Shown: positions 1 to 7,726 of the stretch, piece by piece
Layout: each line of letters starts with the position of its first letter
How positions within the stretch are numbered: the first letter of the stretch is position 1
Source of the DNA: Acidobacteriota bacterium
GTDB lineage: Bacteria > Acidobacteriota > Terriglobia > Bryobacterales > Bryobacteraceae
Assembly (NCBI GenBank): GCA_016185425.1
Contig: JACPNQ010000040.1
Span: 1-64,000, forward strand
Length of the DNA stretch: 64,000 nt
Reading direction: 5' to 3'
Translations under genes and position numbers: made by a program
The notes under the pieces: generated by a model
What the model was told of the DNA's origin: nothing
Databases searched by the model: none
Seen by the model: only the letters and a program-made list of their open reading frames with translations

Positions 1-139
1 GATGGTGATGCCTGGCGACAACGTGCAGATGGAAATCGAACTGATCACCCCGGTGGCCATGGACAAGGGGCTGCGCTTCGCGATTCGCGAAGGCGGCCGT
101 ACGGTCGGCGCCGGTACGGTGGCGGAGATTGTCTCCTAG
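1..139 (+). CDS. tuf: elongation factor Tu, C-terminal fragment
   Basis: The frame opens at base 2 and gives about 45 residues of EF-Tu domain 3, with the characteristic MPGDNVQMEIELITPVAM and FAIREGGRTVGAGTV stretches before a TAG stop. EF-Tu delivers aminoacyl-tRNA to the ribosome as a GTP complex. The rest of the gene lies upstream of the window. Its position directly before rpsJ is the usual bacterial str/S10 junction. Confidence 0.95.
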   Translation, partial: MVMPGDNVQMEIELITPVAMDKGLRFAIREGGRTVGAGTVAEIVS

Positions 140-157
140 TTAACGAAATGAAAGCCG

Positions 158-180
158 GGGCCGTTCTTCGGGAGCGGCCC
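158..180 (+). repeat. hairpin between tuf and rpsJ
   Basis: Bases 158-166 pair with 172-180 (one G-T wobble) around a TTCGG loop. No T-run follows, so it is not a classic intrinsic terminator. It could weaken read-through from tuf into the S10 operon or stabilise the mRNA end. Confidence 0.4.
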
Positions 181-208
181 TGACCAAACGAATCGAAAGA
201 TTGAATCC

Positions 209-532
209 ATGTCTTTGAGAGAAAGCATCCGAATCCGGCTAAAGGCGTACGATCACCGCGTCCTGGACCAGTCGACGCAGGAGATCGTGGCAACGGCCAA
301 GCGGAGCGGCGCGCAGGTAGCCGGTCCGATTCCGCTGCCGACGGTAAAGAACCGGTTTACGGTGAACCGTTCGCCCCATGTCGATAAAAAGTCGCGGGAG
401 CAGTTTGAGGTCCGTACGCACAAGCGTTTGCTCGACATTTTGTCGCCGACCCAGGAAACTGTGGACGCTTTGATGAAACTGGATCTGCCGGCCGGAGTGG
501 ACGTCGAAATCAAGGCCTTCGGTAAGAAGTAG
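209..532 (+). CDS. rpsJ: 30S ribosomal protein S10
   Basis: The 107-residue protein is the normal S10 length and carries the family stretches KAYDHRVLDQS, GPIPLPT and HKRLLDI. S10 sits in the 30S head and, as NusE, joins antitermination complexes. It is the first gene of the S10 operon, 69 bp after tuf. The next gene, rplC, is 136 bp away, and a possible small ORF lies in that gap. Confidence 0.97.
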   Translation: MSLRESIRIRLKAYDHRVLDQSTQEIVATAKRSGAQVAGPIPLPTVKNRFTVNRSPHVDKKSREQFEVRTHKRLLDILSPTQETVDALMKLDLPAGVDVEIKAFGKK

Positions 533-597
533 CCGGACAACGGCGTTTTGAACAACAACAAGTAAAGAGAACAGGTATCCGGGGAAACGGAGAGGCA

Positions 598-672
598 ATG
601 ACGCGCGGCGCGGGCGCCGGGACGGTTGCCAAAACGGAAGTGACTAAGCCCCGTTCGAGGAAAGTGCAATGA
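598..672 (+). CDS. possible 24-residue basic small protein upstream of rplC
   Basis: An ATG at 598 is preceded by a strong GGAGAGG Shine-Dalgarno sequence and opens 24 codons rich in Lys and Arg (N-terminus MTRGAGAGTVAK). Its TGA overlaps the rplC ATG as ATGA, the usual arrangement for translational coupling. rplC also has its own GAGGAAAG site. No homologue is recognised. It may be a leader peptide that couples translation of L3, or a chance frame. Confidence 0.35.
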   Translation: MTRGAGAGTVAKTEVTKPRSRKVQ

Positions 673-1307
673 GCCCAGGAATTCTCGGCAAGAAAATCGG
701 GATGACGCAGGTCTTCAACGCGGACGGCCAAGTGGTCCCAGTGACCCTGGTTAAGGCGGGACCGTGCGTAGTCGTGCAGCGGAAGACGCCTGCCACGGAC
801 GGCTACAACGCCGTTCAGCTTGGCCTGATGGAGTATGTGAAGCCGTCGCGGATCAACAAGCCGGAGACGGGTCACTTGAAAAAGGCCAATGCGGATGGGA
901 TCCGGTTCCTGAAAGAACTGAAGCTCGGACCGGGCCACGACGATATGAAGACTGGCGACCGCGTTTTGGCGGAGCAGTTCGCGGTGAATCAGAAAGTGGA
1001 CGTGATCGGCACTTCGAAGGGCCGTGGGTTCACCTCTATCATCAAGCGGCACAACTTCAGCGGCGGTCCCGGCGGACACGGCTCGATGTTCGGCCGCGCG
1101 CCGGGTTCGATCGGTGCTTCCAGCTTCCCGAGCCGCGTGTTTCCCGGCATGCGCATGGCCGGCCACTCGGGCGACGCCCAAGTGACGGTGCGCAACCTGG
1201 AAATCGTGAGCGTGGATACGGAAGAGAACCTGATTATGGTGAAGGGCGCAGTGCCCGGACCGAACGGCGGCTATGTGGTGCTTCGCCGGGCCAAGGCGGG
1301 GTACTAA
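669..1307 (+). CDS. rplC: 50S ribosomal protein L3
   Basis: The protein has 212 residues and starts with GILGKKIGMTQVF, the L3 signature. The extended internal loop that reaches the peptidyl-transferase region is present (GGPGGHGSMFGRAPGS, near residue 140). L3 is an early 50S assembly protein that binds 23S rRNA. A GAGGAAAG ribosome-binding site precedes the ATG, which overlaps the stop of a possible small ORF. Confidence 0.97.
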   Translation: MSPGILGKKIGMTQVFNADGQVVPVTLVKAGPCVVVQRKTPATDGYNAVQLGLMEYVKPSRINKPETGHLKKANADGIRFLKELKLGPGHDDMKTGDRVLAEQFAVNQKVDVIGTSKGRGFTSIIKRHNFSGGPGGHGSMFGRAPGSIGASSFPSRVFPGMRMAGHSGDAQVTVRNLEIVSVDTEENLIMVKGAVPGPNGGYVVLRRAKAGY

Positions 1308-1320
1308 AAGGAGCTCTACG

Positions 1321-1944
1321 ATGCCCACAGTCGACGTAATTAATCTCAGCAATAGCAAAGTTGGCACGTTGGAACTTTCCGACGCGGTGTTTGGCGCGAC
1401 GGTGAATCAGGCGCTTCTGTATGAAGCCGTTCGCAACTACCAGGCGAACCAGCGGCGCGGGACGGCCAAGACGAAGACGCGGCACGAAGTGGCCGGGTCC
1501 GGTAAAAAATTGTGGAAGCAGAAGGGCACGGGCCGCGCGCGTATGGGTTCGATCCGAAGCCCACTGTGGCGGCACGGCGGCACGACGCACGGACCTCAGC
1601 CGCGCGATTACAGCTACCAGTTGCCGAAGAAAATGTTGGTCGGTGCGCTGCGGTCCGCTCTGACGGCGAAGCTGCGCGACGGCGGGATTAAGATCATCAG
1701 CGAGTTCTCACTCGCCGATCACAAGACGAAGACGTTCGCCGGTGCGTTGAGCCAGTTGGAAGCGCCGAATAAGGTGCTCGTCATCGACAACTCCGACAAC
1801 AAGAACCTGCAACTGGGTGCGCGGAACATTCCGGGCTTGGTGCTGTTGGCGAGCCGGGACGTGAATCCGTACCATCTCTTGAACGCGAAGCAGATTCTGA
1901 TCAGCGAGTCGGCTGCGAAAAGGCTTTCGGAGGGCTTGGCGTAA
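1321..1944 (+). CDS. rplD: 50S ribosomal protein L4
   Basis: The start is placed at ATG 1321, directly after an AAAGGAG site; an earlier in-frame codon would extend the gene back into rplC. The resulting 207 residues match L4, including the RRGTAKTKTRHEVAGSGKK and KGTGRARMGSIRSPLWRHGG loop that lines the exit tunnel. In many bacteria L4 also represses its own operon; no such site is obvious here. The stop overlaps the rplW ATG by one base. Confidence 0.96.
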   Translation: MPTVDVINLSNSKVGTLELSDAVFGATVNQALLYEAVRNYQANQRRGTAKTKTRHEVAGSGKKLWKQKGTGRARMGSIRSPLWRHGGTTHGPQPRDYSYQLPKKMLVGALRSALTAKLRDGGIKIISEFSLADHKTKTFAGALSQLEAPNKVLVIDNSDNKNLQLGARNIPGLVLLASRDVNPYHLLNAKQILISESAAKRLSEGLA

Positions 1945-2231
1945 TGAATATCTATGAAGTCGTCCGCCGCCCCATCGTGACGGAAAAGGGGCTCACGAAG
2001 AAGGAAGCGGAAAACACGCTTTGCTTCGAAGTCAACGCCGAAGCCAACAAGATCCACATCAAGGCTGCCGTTGAGAAGCTTTTCAAGGTCAAGGTGGCCG
2101 ATGTCCGTGTGTTGAACAACGAAGGCAAACTGCGCCGCCGCGGCCGGTTCGCCGGGTACCGCTCGGATTGGAAGAAGGCCTACGTCAAATTGAAGGCCGG
2201 CGAAAAGATGCCGGAATACGCGGAGATTTAG
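1944..2231 (+). CDS. rplW: 50S ribosomal protein L23
   Basis: The 95-residue protein begins MNIYEVVRRPIVTEKG, the typical L23 N-terminus, and keeps the KIHIKAAVEKLFKVKVADV segment. L23 sits at the tunnel exit and docks trigger factor and SRP. The TAATG overlap with rplD implies translational coupling. Confidence 0.96.
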   Translation: MNIYEVVRRPIVTEKGLTKKEAENTLCFEVNAEANKIHIKAAVEKLFKVKVADVRVLNNEGKLRRRGRFAGYRSDWKKAYVKLKAGEKMPEYAEI

Positions 2232-2256
2232 CTCCGCGTTTTAGAGGAATCGCATC

Positions 2257-3087
2257 ATGCCAGTGAAAACATACCGCCCGTATACACCCAGCCGCCGTTA
2301 CATGACGACGCTGATGCGGGATGACATCACGAAAGATACCCCGGAAAAATCGCTGACCGTTGGGCGCCGGAAGTCCGGCGGCCGGAATAACACGGGACGA
2401 GTGACGTCGCGGTTTATCGGCGGCGGCCACAAGCAGACGTTGCGGGAAGTGGATTTCAAGCGGGATAAGGCCGGTGTTCCGGCGCGCGTTGCAGCCATCG
2501 AATACGACCCGAACCGTTCGGCTCGCTTGGCGCTGCTGCACTACGCCGACGGTGAGAAGCGCTACATTGTGGCGCCGGTTGGCCTGACCGTTGGCTCGAC
2601 GGTGATATCCGGTCCGGAAGCCGACATTCTGCCCGGTAACTCTTTGCCGCTCAAGAATATCCCGGCCGGTACGATCGTTCACGCGATTGAGCTGCGGCCC
2701 GGCAAGGGCGCGCAGATGGCGCGGAGCGCGGGCGCGCAGGCGCAGTTGGTTTCGAAAGAGAGCGGCTTCGCCCTCATCAAGCTGCCCTCGGGTGAAGTCC
2801 GGAAAGTCGATCTTCGCTGCATTGCGACGATCGGCCAGGTGGGCAATACCGAGCACGAAAACGAAACATACGGCAAAGCGGGACGCACCCGCTGGAAGGG
2901 CCGCACCCCGCACAACCGCGGCGTGACGATGAACCCGGTCGACCACCCGCACGGCGGCGGCGAGGGCCGGACATCGGGCGGACGTCATCCGGTGACGCCG
3001 TGGGGCCAGCCGACACGCGGATTTAAGACGCGGAACAACAAGCGCACCGACAACCAGATTGTCACGCGCCGCGGCAAGAAGAGCTAG
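2257..3087 (+). CDS. rplB: 50S ribosomal protein L2
   Basis: The protein has 276 residues, normal for L2. The N-terminal half has the GRNNTGRVTSRFIGGGHKQ stretch and the C-terminal half has the MNPVDHPHGGGEGR signature, with the conserved His near the peptidyl-transferase centre. L2 helps subunit association. It lies 25 bp after rplW and 15 bp before rpsS. Confidence 0.98.
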   Translation: MPVKTYRPYTPSRRYMTTLMRDDITKDTPEKSLTVGRRKSGGRNNTGRVTSRFIGGGHKQTLREVDFKRDKAGVPARVAAIEYDPNRSARLALLHYADGEKRYIVAPVGLTVGSTVISGPEADILPGNSLPLKNIPAGTIVHAIELRPGKGAQMARSAGAQAQLVSKESGFALIKLPSGEVRKVDLRCIATIGQVGNTEHENETYGKAGRTRWKGRTPHNRGVTMNPVDHPHGGGEGRTSGGRHPVTPWGQPTRGFKTRNNKRTDNQIVTRRGKKS

Positions 3088-3102
3088 GGAAGGGATTAGA
3101 CG

Positions 3103-3387
3103 ATGGGTCGTTCTCTCAAAAAAGGGCCGTTCACCGATGGCCATCTTCAGGTGAAGGTGGAGAAACTGAACGCGGCAAGCGATAAGAAGGTCGTCAAGAC
3201 CTGGTCGCGCCGTTCGACGATTCTGCCTATGTTCATCGGGCACACGTTCGCAGTGCACAATGGCAAGAAGTTTATTCCGGTCTATGTGACCGAGAACATG
3301 GTTGGCCACAAGTTGGGCGAGTTCTCGCCGACCCGGGTATTTAAGGGTCACGTGGCCAAGACCGAGAAAGCCGGCAAGGCGGGCTGA
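3103..3387 (+). CDS. rpsS: 30S ribosomal protein S19
   Basis: The 94-residue protein starts MGRSLKKGPFTDGHL and carries RSTILPMFIGHTFAVHNG and NMVGHKLGEFSPTR, which are diagnostic of S19. S19 sits in the 30S head next to S13. It has the standard position between rplB and rplV. Confidence 0.97.
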   Translation: MGRSLKKGPFTDGHLQVKVEKLNAASDKKVVKTWSRRSTILPMFIGHTFAVHNGKKFIPVYVTENMVGHKLGEFSPTRVFKGHVAKTEKAGKAG

Positions 3388-3412
3388 CCGGCCGGCCAAC
3401 GAGGATACGGAC

Positions 3413-3748
3413 ATGCAAGCAAGAGCCGAAGCAAGATATATCCGGGTTTCGCCGCAGAAGGCGCGGCTGGTAGTGGATTTGATCCGCGGCCATCGGGCCG
3501 GCGACGCCATCAACATCTTACGTTCGACGAACAAGCGGATTGCTCCGACTGTGGAGAAGGTCCTGCGGTCGGCCATCGCCAATGCCGAGAACAAGGCGGA
3601 TTCGGTGGACGTCGACCAGCTAGTCGTAAGCGAAGCCTACGTGAACGAAGGCCCGCGCATGAAGCGCATCCGGCCGGCCCCGATGGGCCGTGCCTACCGC
3701 TACCAGCGCCGGATCAGCCATATCGTTGTGGCTGTGGCGGAAAAATAA
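3413..3748 (+). CDS. rplV: 50S ribosomal protein L22
   Basis: The start is placed at ATG 3413, giving 111 residues that begin MQARAEARYIRVSPQKARLV as in L22. A longer frame opens inside rpsS but would add a non-homologous N-terminus. The C-terminal beta-hairpin that lines the exit tunnel is present (RIRPAPMGRAYRYQRRISHI). The gap to rpsS is 25 bp. Confidence 0.96.
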   Translation: MQARAEARYIRVSPQKARLVVDLIRGHRAGDAINILRSTNKRIAPTVEKVLRSAIANAENKADSVDVDQLVVSEAYVNEGPRMKRIRPAPMGRAYRYQRRISHIVVAVAEK

Positions 3749-3766
3749 GAGGCGCGAGGGAACTAC

Positions 3767-4693
3767 ATGGGTCAAAAAACACATCCTTACGGCTTCCGGC
3801 TGGGCGTCACGAAGACGTGGCGTTCGCGCTGGTTCGCCAAGCAGGACTACGCCAAACTGCTCGAAGAGGACCTCGACCTGAAGGACGAGCTCCGGAAGCG
3901 GCTGAAGGCGGCCGGTGTGAGCTCGGTGGAAGTGGATCGTCCCGGCAATAAGCTGCGGATCACGATCCGGACGTCGCGGCCGGGCATCATCATCGGCCGT
4001 AAGGGCGCCGAAATCGAGAAGTTGAAGTCGGAGCTGGCCAAACGGACCAAGCGCGAAGTGTTCATCGACATTCAGGAAGTGTCAAAGCCGGACGTGGATG
4101 CGCAGCTCGTCAGCGAATCGATTGCATTGCAGCTTGAGAAGCGCGTGGCGTTCCGCCGGGCGATGCGCAAGGCGGTGGATTCGGCCAAGCGTCTAGGCTG
4201 CAAGGGTATTAAGGTCCGCGTGTCGGGCCGGTTGAACGGCGCGGAAATCGCCCGTAGCGAATGGTATTTGGATGGCCAGTTGCCGCTGCACACGCTTCGC
4301 GCGGACATCGACTATGGCTTTAGCGAATCGCAGACGACCTATGGCGTGATCGGCGTAAAGGTTTGGATTTATAAGGGCGAAATCCTCGGCGACTTCCGCA
4401 AGATGTCGAGCGAGCCGGAACCCCGCCGCGCCCCGCGTGGCGACCGTGGCGGTGATCGCGGCGAGCGCGGCGGTGACCGTCGCGAACGCCGTGGCCCTGC
4501 TGGCGGCGGCGGTGGATACGGCGGCGGCCATCAGAGCGTGCCATCCGGTCCCCCCATGCAAGCCCCTCCCATTGAGGGTGCGGCACCGCGGCCGATCGCT
4601 CCGCCGATGGCGCAGCCGGTGCAGCCGACTTGGAAGAGTGATAGCAGCGAAGCGGCCCCAGCCGCCGAGCCGAAGAGCGAGAACCAGGAGTAA
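3767..4693 (+). CDS. rpsC: 30S ribosomal protein S3 with long RG/Pro-rich tail
   Basis: Residues 1-213 are a standard S3: the KH domain with GIIIGRKGAEIEKL near residues 73-86, then the C-terminal domain ending around GEILGDFRKM. S3 forms the mRNA entry site and has helicase activity with S4 and S5. Residues from about 214 to 308 are an extra low-complexity tail: Arg-Gly-Asp repeats (221-243), a Gly run (245-254), then Pro/Ala/Glu-rich sequence. The tail is in frame and followed directly by rplP, so it is not a sequencing artefact visible here. Confidence 0.96.
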   Translation: MGQKTHPYGFRLGVTKTWRSRWFAKQDYAKLLEEDLDLKDELRKRLKAAGVSSVEVDRPGNKLRITIRTSRPGIIIGRKGAEIEKLKSELAKRTKREVFIDIQEVSKPDVDAQLVSESIALQLEKRVAFRRAMRKAVDSAKRLGCKGIKVRVSGRLNGAEIARSEWYLDGQLPLHTLRADIDYGFSESQTTYGVIGVKVWIYKGEILGDFRKMSSEPEPRRAPRGDRGGDRGERGGDRRERRGPAGGGGGYGGGHQSVPSGPPMQAPPIEGAAPRPIAPPMAQPVQPTWKSDSSEAAPAAEPKSENQE

Positions 4694-4699
4694 TACGCC

Positions 4700-5116
4700 A
4701 TGTTGATGCCGAAAAAAGTCAAATACCGCAAGCAGCAGCGCGGCCGCATGACCGGTCTCGCGTGGCGCGGCAGCACGCTGAGCTTTGGCGATTTCGGGTT
4801 GAAGGCGATGGTCTGCGGCTGGATTACGAACCGTCAGATTGAAGCGGCCCGTATTGCGATGACGCGTCACATCAAGCGCGGCGGCAAGGTTTGGATCCGG
4901 GTGTTTCCGGATAAACCGGTTTCGAAGAAGCCCGCTGAAACCCGTATGGGTAAGGGCAAGGGCGCGCCGGAGTTCTGGGTGGCAGTGATTCGTCCGGGCA
5001 AGATCCTTTTCGAGATGGAAGGGGTTTCCCAGGAAGTGGCGGCGGAAGCAATGCGGTTGGCGGCGCAGAAACTGTCTCTGAAGACGAAGATGATCAGCCG
5101 CGAGCAGCAAGGTTAG
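4700..5116 (+). CDS. rplP: 50S ribosomal protein L16
   Basis: The 138-residue protein begins MLMPKKVKYRKQQRGRMTG, the L16 N-terminus, and carries the KGKGAPEFWVAVIRPGKILFE core. L16 positions the A-site tRNA. It starts 6 bp after rpsC. Confidence 0.97.
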   Translation: MLMPKKVKYRKQQRGRMTGLAWRGSTLSFGDFGLKAMVCGWITNRQIEAARIAMTRHIKRGGKVWIRVFPDKPVSKKPAETRMGKGKGAPEFWVAVIRPGKILFEMEGVSQEVAAEAMRLAAQKLSLKTKMISREQQG

Positions 5117-5130
5117 AAGAGGAATTCGTC

Positions 5131-5319
5131 ATGAAAGCGGAAAAGATTCGCGGGTTGGAAACTGCCGAGCTCGAAAAACAGTTGAAGGACATGGGTGAGT
5201 CCATGTTCCGGATCCGATTCCAGATGTCGATGGGACAGGCGGACGGGTTGAAAAAGTACCGGGAAACAAAGAAAGATCGTGCGCGGATCCTGACGGTTCT
5301 GCGCGAGAGGGCGAAGTAA
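5131..5319 (+). CDS. rpmC: 50S ribosomal protein L29
   Basis: The 62-residue, helical protein has the L29 pattern: an initial KIRGLETAELEKQLKDM helix, a central LFRIRFQ-like segment (SMFRIRFQMSMGQ) and a C-terminal KKDRARILTVLRER helix. L29 lies near the tunnel exit with L23. It starts 14 bp after rplP and is 3 bp from rpsQ. Confidence 0.95.
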   Translation: MKAEKIRGLETAELEKQLKDMGESMFRIRFQMSMGQADGLKKYRETKKDRARILTVLRERAK

Positions 5320-5322
5320 GTC

Positions 5323-5619
5323 ATGCCGGAAAATACGACTCCGCAGGCGGCTGAGAAAAAAGGGCAGGAGAAGGTCGGGCAGGTTGTGTCGACCAAGATG
5401 GAGAAGACGATTGTCGTCGAAGTCTCCCGCCGTGTGGCACACCCGTTCTACCGCCGGATCATCAAGAAGCGGAAGAAGTTTTATGCCCATGATGAGCAGG
5501 GGCTGGCGAAGGTCGGCGATGTCGTGCGCATTGTGGAGCACCGGCCGCTTTCCAAGCTGAAGCGCTGGGCGCTGGCGGAAGTGGTTCGCGCAGCCGTTCA
5601 AGTGGGCGAGTCGCACTGA
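5323..5619 (+). CDS. rpsQ: 30S ribosomal protein S17
   Basis: At 98 residues it is slightly longer than usual because of a charged N-terminal extension (about 18 residues). The S17 core follows with GQVVSTKMEKTIVVEVSRR, HDEQGLAKVGDVVRI and EHRPLSKLKRW. S17 is a primary 16S rRNA binder. It is 3 bp after rpmC. Confidence 0.96.
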   Translation: MPENTTPQAAEKKGQEKVGQVVSTKMEKTIVVEVSRRVAHPFYRRIIKKRKKFYAHDEQGLAKVGDVVRIVEHRPLSKLKRWALAEVVRAAVQVGESH

Positions 5620-5653
5620 TTAGGAATATCCGCGGGCATTTAAGGAGACAGTC

Positions 5654-6022
5654 ATGATTGGGATGCGAACAATCCTCGAGGTAGCCGACAACAGCGGAGC
5701 ACGCAAGCTGCAGTGCATTTTGCCGCGCGGCGGTGATCTCGGATTGAAGGCCGGCCTCGGTGACGTGATCACCGCTGCGGTGAAGGAAGCCTCGCCGGAC
5801 GGGACGGTAAAGAAGGGCAAGGTTGTGCGCTGCGTGATCGTGCGCATGCGGAAAGAAACGCGCCGGAAGGACGGGACTTACATCCGGTTCGACACGAACG
5901 CCGCGGTGCTGATTAATGAATTGGGCGAGCCGATCGGAACCCGCGTCTTCGGGCCGGTGGCGCGCGAGTTGCGCGATAAGCGGTTCATGAAGATCGTATC
6001 GCTGGCTCCGGAAGTACTGTAA
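5654..6022 (+). CDS. rplN: 50S ribosomal protein L14
   Basis: The 122-residue length is exact for L14, and the protein carries EVADNSGARKLQCI near the start and the TRVFGPVARELRDKRFMKIV ending. L14 contributes to intersubunit bridges and binds the silencing factor RsfS. An AAGGAGA site precedes the ATG. Confidence 0.98.
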   Translation: MIGMRTILEVADNSGARKLQCILPRGGDLGLKAGLGDVITAAVKEASPDGTVKKGKVVRCVIVRMRKETRRKDGTYIRFDTNAAVLINELGEPIGTRVFGPVARELRDKRFMKIVSLAPEVL

Positions 6023-6066
6023 AGGATCTGGGAAGAGCTGCAGGCTGCAAGGAAAAGAGATTTTCG

Positions 6067-6405
6067 ATGGCAACGACTAAAATTCGAAAGGGCGATACGG
6101 TTAAGGTAATCGCCGGCCGCGACAAGGGCAAAACCGGCCGCGTGCTCGAAGTGCAGGGTGAAGCGGGGCGCCTCCTGGTGGAGGGCGTCATGATGGTGAA
6201 ACGGCACACGAAAGCGAATCCGGCCAAGCAGATCAAGGGCGGGATTGCGGAGAAGGAAGGCACTATCCACGTTTCGAACGTGATGGTGATGACCGGCGAC
6301 GGAAAAGCGTCGCGCGTGGGCTACAAGATCGAAGGGACTGGCGCTTCGGCCAAGAAGGTGCGCGTCGCGCGCAAGAACGGCGAAGTGCTGGCAAGCAAAA
6401 GCTAG
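6067..6405 (+). CDS. rplX: 50S ribosomal protein L24
   Basis: The 112-residue protein has an N-terminal KOW motif (KIRKGDTVKVIAGRDKGKTG) and the VKRHTKANPAKQIKGGI segment of L24. L24 starts 50S assembly at the 5' end of 23S rRNA. The spacing of 44 bp to rplN is ordinary. Confidence 0.97.
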   Translation: MATTKIRKGDTVKVIAGRDKGKTGRVLEVQGEAGRLLVEGVMMVKRHTKANPAKQIKGGIAEKEGTIHVSNVMVMTGDGKASRVGYKIEGTGASAKKVRVARKNGEVLASKS

Positions 6406-6423
6406 TAATAACGGAAAGTAACC

Positions 6424-6966
6424 ATGGCCAGGCTGAGAGAACATTACACGAAGACCGTACTGCCGGCTCTGATGAAAGAGTTCGGGTACAAGAACATCAT
6501 GGCTGTTCCGAAGATTCAAAAGATCTCGTTGAACATCGGTCTTGGGGAAGCGACGGGCAACCCGAAACTGATGGACGGTGCCGTGAACGAATTGGGTCAG
6601 ATCGCCGGGCAGCGTCCGGTCGTCTGCAAGGCGAAGAAGTCGATCGCCGCATTCAAGCTGCGCGAGAACATGGCGATTGGCTGCATGGTGACGCTGCGCG
6701 GCGACCGTATGTACGAATTTCTGGATCGTCTGATCAGTGTCAGTCTGCCGCGCGTGCGCGACTTCCGCGGGATCTCGTCGAAGGCGTTTGACGGCCGCGG
6801 CAATTACACGCTGGGGCTGAAGGATCAGTTGATCTTCCCCGAAATTGACTACAACAAGGTGGAAAAGACCAAAGGTCTGAACATCTGTTTCACGACGACG
6901 GCGAAGACGGACGCGGAAGGCTTGGCCCTTTTGAAGCAAATGGGTATGCCGTTCGCGGCGAAGTAA
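6424..6966 (+). CDS. rplE: 50S ribosomal protein L5
   Basis: The 180-residue protein shows the L5 stretches PKIQKISLNIGLGEA, GQRPVVCKAKKSIAAFKLRE and LGLKDQLIFPEIDY. L5 binds 5S rRNA in the central protuberance. The gene lies 18 bp after rplX. Confidence 0.98.
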   Translation: MARLREHYTKTVLPALMKEFGYKNIMAVPKIQKISLNIGLGEATGNPKLMDGAVNELGQIAGQRPVVCKAKKSIAAFKLRENMAIGCMVTLRGDRMYEFLDRLISVSLPRVRDFRGISSKAFDGRGNYTLGLKDQLIFPEIDYNKVEKTKGLNICFTTTAKTDAEGLALLKQMGMPFAAK

Positions 6967-6991
6967 CGAGAAGAGAGGATTAGAAGCGCAC

Positions 6992-7201
6992 ATGGCCACA
7001 ACCGCCAAAATCGCCAAGGACCTGAAGCTGAAGGCCGCCAAGGAGAAGGGCACCGAAAAGGCTGGTGTCCGGCATCGCAATCGCTGCTTCCGCTGCGGCC
7101 GTCCGCGGGCGTATATCCGCAAGTTCGGTCTTTGCCGCATCTGTTTCCGTAAGCTGGCGCTCGCCGGGGAGATCCCAGGCGTGATCAAGGCTAGCTGGTA
7201 G
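6992..7201 (+). CDS. rpsN: 30S ribosomal protein S14, zinc-binding type
   Basis: The 69 residues include two zinc knuckles, CFRCGR (residues 32-37) and CRIC (48-51), which mark the short zinc-containing S14 form rather than the longer zinc-free paralogue. An extra basic N-terminus makes it a little longer than the usual 61 residues. S14 helps complete the 30S head. Confidence 0.96.
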   Translation: MATTAKIAKDLKLKAAKEKGTEKAGVRHRNRCFRCGRPRAYIRKFGLCRICFRKLALAGEIPGVIKASW

Positions 7202-7250
7202 TCGCGAGTTCGGGAAATGCAAGGGAATTACGAAGGAAGGGGAATCGGGA

Positions 7251-7646
7251 ATGGTTAGCGATCCCATCGCAGATATGCTCACGCGGATCCGGAACGCGAT
7301 GCAGGCGCGGCACGCCAAAGTGGATGTGCCGGGCTCGAAGCTGAAGCTCGAAATTGCGCGGATCCTCAAAGAAGAGGGCTACGTTCTGAATTACAAGCAG
7401 GGAGACGAGGGCTCGAAGAAAGTCATCAAGATCTACCTGAAGTACAACCCGAATAACACGCCGGTGATCTCTCACCTGGAGCGGGAATCGAAGCCAGGCC
7501 GCCGTATGTATGTGGCGAGCAAGGAAATTCCCCGCGTGCTGGGCGGGATGGGGATCAACATCCTCACGACGCCGCGCGGTGTGATGACGGGACGGACGGC
7601 GCGTAAGGAAGGCATAGGCGGCGAGCTGTTGTGCTCGGTGTGGTAA
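7251..7646 (+). CDS. rpsH: 30S ribosomal protein S8
   Basis: The 131-residue protein begins MVSDPIADMLTRIRNAMQA and ends GIGGELLCSVW, both typical of S8. S8 binds helix 21 of 16S rRNA and in enteric bacteria represses the spc operon; no matching mRNA site was identified here. An 80-bp gap containing a short GC-rich hairpin separates it from rplF. Confidence 0.97.
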   Translation: MVSDPIADMLTRIRNAMQARHAKVDVPGSKLKLEIARILKEEGYVLNYKQGDEGSKKVIKIYLKYNPNNTPVISHLERESKPGRRMYVASKEIPRVLGGMGINILTTPRGVMTGRTARKEGIGGELLCSVW

Positions 7647-7726
7647 ACACCGCAAACGGTTTGCAGGAATTAACGGCGAAGCCGGGCTTCGGGCCCGAGT
7701 AGCAAGAACCGTAAGGAAAAGAAACG

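Noticed and set aside
148..183. 11-codon frame MKAGAVLRERP in the tuf-rpsJ gap
   Set aside because: No Shine-Dalgarno sequence precedes the ATG, and the frame coincides with a hairpin that explains its base composition.
2185..3594. 469-codon antisense open frame across rplB, rpsS and rplV
   Set aside because: It opposes three certain ribosomal genes and has Arg/His/Ala-rich random composition.
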